Below are positions 5,926 to 7,801 of a stretch of 7,801 nucleotides of DNA, in pieces (positions within the stretch are counted from its first letter, which is position 1; each line of letters begins with the position of its first letter). The notes beneath the pieces were generated by a model that was not told the DNA's origin, did not search any database, and saw only the letters and a list, made by a program, of their open reading frames with translations. Source of the stretch: Clostridia bacterium (GTDB lineage: Bacteria; Bacillota; Clostridia; Oscillospirales; CAG-272). A program made the position numbers and the translations under genes. Location of the stretch: contig CAAGGQ010000170.1 in the NCBI GenBank assembly GCA_900769475.1, positions 1-7,801 of the forward strand, read 5' to 3'.

Positions 5926-7245
5926 TTATTTCTTGATTTTAATATACTTATCGGTCACGGCAACCACGGTGCCGCTGATGGAGGCGTGAATGCTCACGCT
6001 CAGAGCGTCCTCCTTAGCCGCAGCGATCAGATCTCCGCAGACAACGGTATCCCCCTCAGCCACCACGGGAACCGCAGGGGCACCCAGATGCTGGGAGAGC
6101 AGGAGCTTGACGCTTTTGGTGTCAAAATCATGATTCAGAGGCGCGGGGACGTCGTATTTCTTCAGACCCAGGCGCATGGTCAAACGCTCCACCGAGACCT
6201 TTCTCAGGTCGGGATCCTTGATCTTGAGGAGCGGAACCTCCTCGGGAGGCTTGTAGCCCGATTGACGCGCCGCGTTCTTCAGAACGGTGATCATGGACTT
6301 GGGAGAGAGCCCCTGGGGGCAGGAGTAGGTCTCGCAAAGTCCGCAGCCCGAGCAGAACATGGATCCTTCCACCGCGGCAGGATCGCCCTTTCCGCCGTTG
6401 GAGAGCAGACGCATGACTGCGTGAGGCTCTACGGGGTAGCCGATGACGTGGCGGGAGCAGAGGTCGGTACAGCTGCGGCATTGACAGCAGGTGGACATGG
6501 CCCGACGCAGATTGATGGAGGGGTTCAGATTTTTATTCATGATCACGGTGTGGTTCTCGGGGAGAACGATCACTGCGTTGGTGGTCTTGGTCACCACGTC
6601 CCGAGGCGTAATCAACCGACCCATCATGGGACCGCCGTTGATGTACTTGGGGTTCTCTACGGTCACGCCGCCGGCAGCCTTGAGCAGCTCCTCAACGGTG
6701 GTTCCCAGGGGAACGCACAGGGTCATGGGGTGGGCCACTTCACCGGCAACGGTAACGTATTTTTGGGTCACGGGCTTGCCCTTGAGGGCTTGATAGACGT
6801 TGTAAACCGATTCCACGTTGCAAACGGTAACGCCCACCGAGAGGGGGAGCTTTCCGGGGGAAACGGTGCGGCCGGTGACCTCCTTGATCAGGATGATCTC
6901 ATCTCCCGCGGGATAGACCGAGGCCAGCTTGTGGATGGAAAGACCGGGATAATCGCCGATCATGCTCTCCAGCGCCTCCAGAGTGGAGGTGTAGTGGGCC
7001 TTGATGGCAATGATGCCTTCCTTGGCGCCCGATGCTTTGAGCAGCAGAGCGAGGGCAGAAAGGATCTCCTCGGTGTATTCCTCCAACACCTGGCGGTGCA
7101 CCTTCAACAGAGGCTCGCATTCCGCGCAGTTGAGCAGAATGGTATCCACGTGATCCGAGAGCTTGGCATAGCTGGGGAATCCGGCACCGCCGGCACCCAC
7201 CACGCCATACTCCCGCAGGACGGTTTTGACTTCGTTTAGTTGCAT
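5926..7245 (-). CDS. pduS: PduS-type RnfC-like electron-transfer protein with two Fe-S cluster motifs
   Basis: This 439-residue protein resembles PduS, a flavin- and iron-sulfur-containing oxidoreductase related to the RnfC/Nqo1 subunits. It has a glycine-rich N-terminus (GVVGAGGAGFPSYAKL, 14-29) and ILLNCAECEPLL (36-47), typical of the flavin/NADH-binding Rnf-type domain. A SLBB-like segment follows (about 160-205). Then come two ferredoxin-like cysteine sets: C253-x2-C256-x2-C259-x3-C263 and C298-x2-C301-x2-C304-x4-C309. The C-terminal region (about 390-437, VVAEGDTV to SISGTVVAVTDKYIKI) looks like the barrel-sandwich domain seen at one end of RnfC proteins. PduS reduces cobalamin in the Pdu system, but homologues also occur in B12-independent BMC loci, so the acceptor here is open. 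AAGGAT precedes the ATG by about eight bases. It is flanked by pduT (27 bases) and eutN (31 bases). C263 is followed by Ser, not the more usual Pro. Confidence 0.95.
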   Translation of the reverse strand: MQLNEVKTVLREYGVVGAGGAGFPSYAKLSDHVDTILLNCAECEPLLKVHRQVLEEYTEEILSALALLLKASGAKEGIIAIKAHYTSTLEALESMIGDYPGLSIHKLASVYPAGDEIILIKEVTGRTVSPGKLPLSVGVTVCNVESVYNVYQALKGKPVTQKYVTVAGEVAHPMTLCVPLGTTVEELLKAAGGVTVENPKYINGGPMMGRLITPRDVVTKTTNAVIVLPENHTVIMNKNLNPSINLRRAMSTCCQCRSCTDLCSRHVIGYPVEPHAVMRLLSNGGKGDPAAVEGSMFCSGCGLCETYSCPQGLSPKSMITVLKNAARQSGYKPPEEVPLLKIKDPDLRKVSVERLTMRLGLKKYDVPAPLNHDFDTKSVKLLLSQHLGAPAVPVVAEGDTVVCGDLIAAAKEDALSVSIHASISGTVVAVTDKYIKIKK

Positions 7246-7276
7246 GGTTCTTTATCCTTGCTTGCAATGAGTAGAG

Positions 7277-7546
7277 TTATTCTTCCATAATGCCAATGCC
7301 GCTGTCAATGATACCAACGATGGCGGCATCGATGGGGGAGGAGGGCTGGTCACAGCCAATGCGGGCGGCACTGCCCGTGGCTACCAGTACCAGCTCGCCA
7401 ATGCCGGCGCCCACGTTGTCTACGGCAACGATGCGCTTGGCGTTTCCGGTCTGGGCGCAGGTTTCAACGATCATAAACTTACTTCCCACCAGCTTTTCAT
7501 TCTTTCTCGTGGAAACAACGCTTCCAACAACTTTTCCAATTAACAT
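7277..7546 (-). CDS. eutN: BMC-P pentameric vertex protein (EutN/CcmL family)
   Basis: This 89-residue protein is full length for the EutN/CcmL family, whose pentamers cap the vertices of the icosahedral shell. The opening MLIGKVVGSVVSTRKNEKLV, the central AVDNVGAGIGELVLVATGSA (41-60) and the closing PIDAAIVGIID (71-81) are the conserved family segments. GGAG sits eight bases before the ATG at 7546. It follows the BMC-H gene after a 132-base gap that carries a complex RNA structure, the only long gap among the shell genes. Only about twelve pentamers are needed per shell against far more hexamers, so lower expression of this gene than of its upstream neighbour would make sense. Whether the intervening structure achieves that is inference. 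Confidence 0.97.
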   Translation of the reverse strand: MLIGKVVGSVVSTRKNEKLVGSKFMIVETCAQTGNAKRIVAVDNVGAGIGELVLVATGSAARIGCDQPSSPIDAAIVGIIDSGIGIMEE

Positions 7547-7582
7547 AGTATCCTCTCCAACTGCCCTTCGGCGTGATATTTG

Positions 7583-7669
7583 GTGTGTTTATTTTCCCAG
7601 CGCCACCCTCGGCTCACCGAGGGCACCGCTCGGAAAATAAACCACGTATAAACATGATTTATTTTCCGA
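7583..7669 (-). promoter_or_regulatory. pair of mutually exclusive RNA hairpins between the BMC-H and eutN genes
   Basis: The motif TTTATTTTCC or its complement occurs three times in alternating orientation (7588-7597, 7632-7641, 7658-7667). In the minus-strand RNA, hairpin A pairs 7669-7653 with 7646-7630: 17 pairs, six-base loop. Hairpin B pairs 7632-7642 with 7597-7587 (11 bp), then AGCG with CGCT (7627-7630 with 7602-7599), then a seven-pair GC-rich stem (7617-7623 with 7612-7606) closed by a UGAG loop. Both use 7630-7642, so only one can form at a time. Several positions that would be C/A mismatches in plus-strand RNA become G-U pairs in minus-strand RNA (7642/7657, 7645/7654, 7625/7604, 7624/7605), which points to an RNA of the operon strand. 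No U-run follows hairpin B, so it is not a standard terminator. Confidence 0.75.
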
Positions 7670-7678
7670 TGCCTCAAA

Positions 7679-7801
7679 TTAGTTCAGAGAAGGAAGAATC
7701 TTCTCAACGTCTGCATGAGGACGGGGGATGACGTGAACAGCAACCAGCTCGCCAAGAGCGGAAGCGGCTACGCTACCGGCTTCGGTGGCAGCCTTTACAG
7801 C
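7679..7801 (-). CDS. BMC-H hexameric shell protein, C-terminal part only
   Basis: The last 40 residues of a single-domain BMC shell protein (PduA/EutM/CcmK type) are present before TAA at 7681-7679; the rest lies beyond the right edge. The visible sequence contains AVKAATEAGSVAASALGELV followed by AVHVIPRPHADVEKILPSLN. The A-V-x-A-A-T/E-A-G helix and the V-x-V-H-V-I-P-R-P-H strand are hallmarks of the C-terminal half of canonical BMC-H proteins, which tile the shell facets and whose pores admit substrates. Pore-loop residues are not in the window, so pore selectivity cannot be judged. It is the most upstream gene seen here, and the promoter is therefore off-window to the right. Confidence 0.96.
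   Translation of the reverse strand, partial: AVKAATEAGSVAASALGELVAVHVIPRPHADVEKILPSLN

Noticed and set aside
4738..7239. An 833-codon open frame on the plus strand opposite the regulator, pduT and pduS genes.
   Set aside because: It is in exact codon register with the three minus-strand genes and is open because they avoid TTA, CTA and TCA codons. Its translation is Gly/His-rich with no recognisable domain, whereas the minus-strand proteins are clear family members.
7583..7645. Calling the hairpin after the BMC-H gene a Rho-independent terminator.
   Set aside because: On the minus strand the stem is followed by a mixed ACCAAATATCACG tract with no T-run, and eutN, which clearly belongs to the operon, follows.
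1..7801. CRISPR arrays, tRNA or rRNA genes, insertion sequences, phage genes.
   Set aside because: I saw no regularly spaced repeats, cloverleaf or rRNA-like segments, or transposase or integrase motifs on either strand. Almost all of the window is occupied by the listed genes.

Overview
The window is the 3' part of a bacterial microcompartment (BMC) operon read on the minus strand, from the right edge towards the left. The organism is most likely a gut-type member of the Clostridia. The evidence is Gram-positive-style ribosome binding sites (AAAGGA, GGAGG), the clostridial look of the proteins, a moderately GC-rich genome that avoids TTA, CTA and TCA codons, and a small TPEIE-type acidic peptide at the left edge. 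The taxonomic call is inference.

Layout in transcription order (right to left): the C-terminal end of a BMC-H hexameric shell protein (7679-7801, cut by the window edge); a 132-base gap holding a striking pair of mutually exclusive RNA hairpins; a BMC-P/EutN pentameric vertex protein (7277-7546); a PduS-type RnfC-like flavin/iron-sulfur protein (5926-7245); a PduT-type BMC-T trimeric shell protein with a pore-loop cysteine at residue 38 (5353-5898); a DeoR-family regulator starting at TTG (4573-5331); acetate kinase (3336-4532); a CoA-acylating aldehyde dehydrogenase of the PduP/EutE type (1869-3311); and a PduL phosphotransacylase (1202-1855). Seven genes, eutN through pduL, are separated by only 13-40 bases. 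After a 12-bp hairpin that looks like a weak terminator comes a PHP-domain metallophosphoesterase (271-1107), and the operon ends at a long, probably bidirectional terminator. A convergent plus-strand unit at the left edge encodes a 44-residue peptide with its own terminator.

Together the genes form the core of a metabolosome. An aldehyde made inside the shell is oxidised to acyl-CoA by the aldehyde dehydrogenase, converted to acyl-phosphate by PduL (which recycles CoA), and used by acetate kinase to make ATP. PduS and the cysteine-bearing PduT offer an electron route across the shell. The signature enzyme that makes the aldehyde is not in the window, so the substrate is unresolved. The DeoR regulator hints at a sugar-phosphate or deoxysugar substrate, but that is inference.
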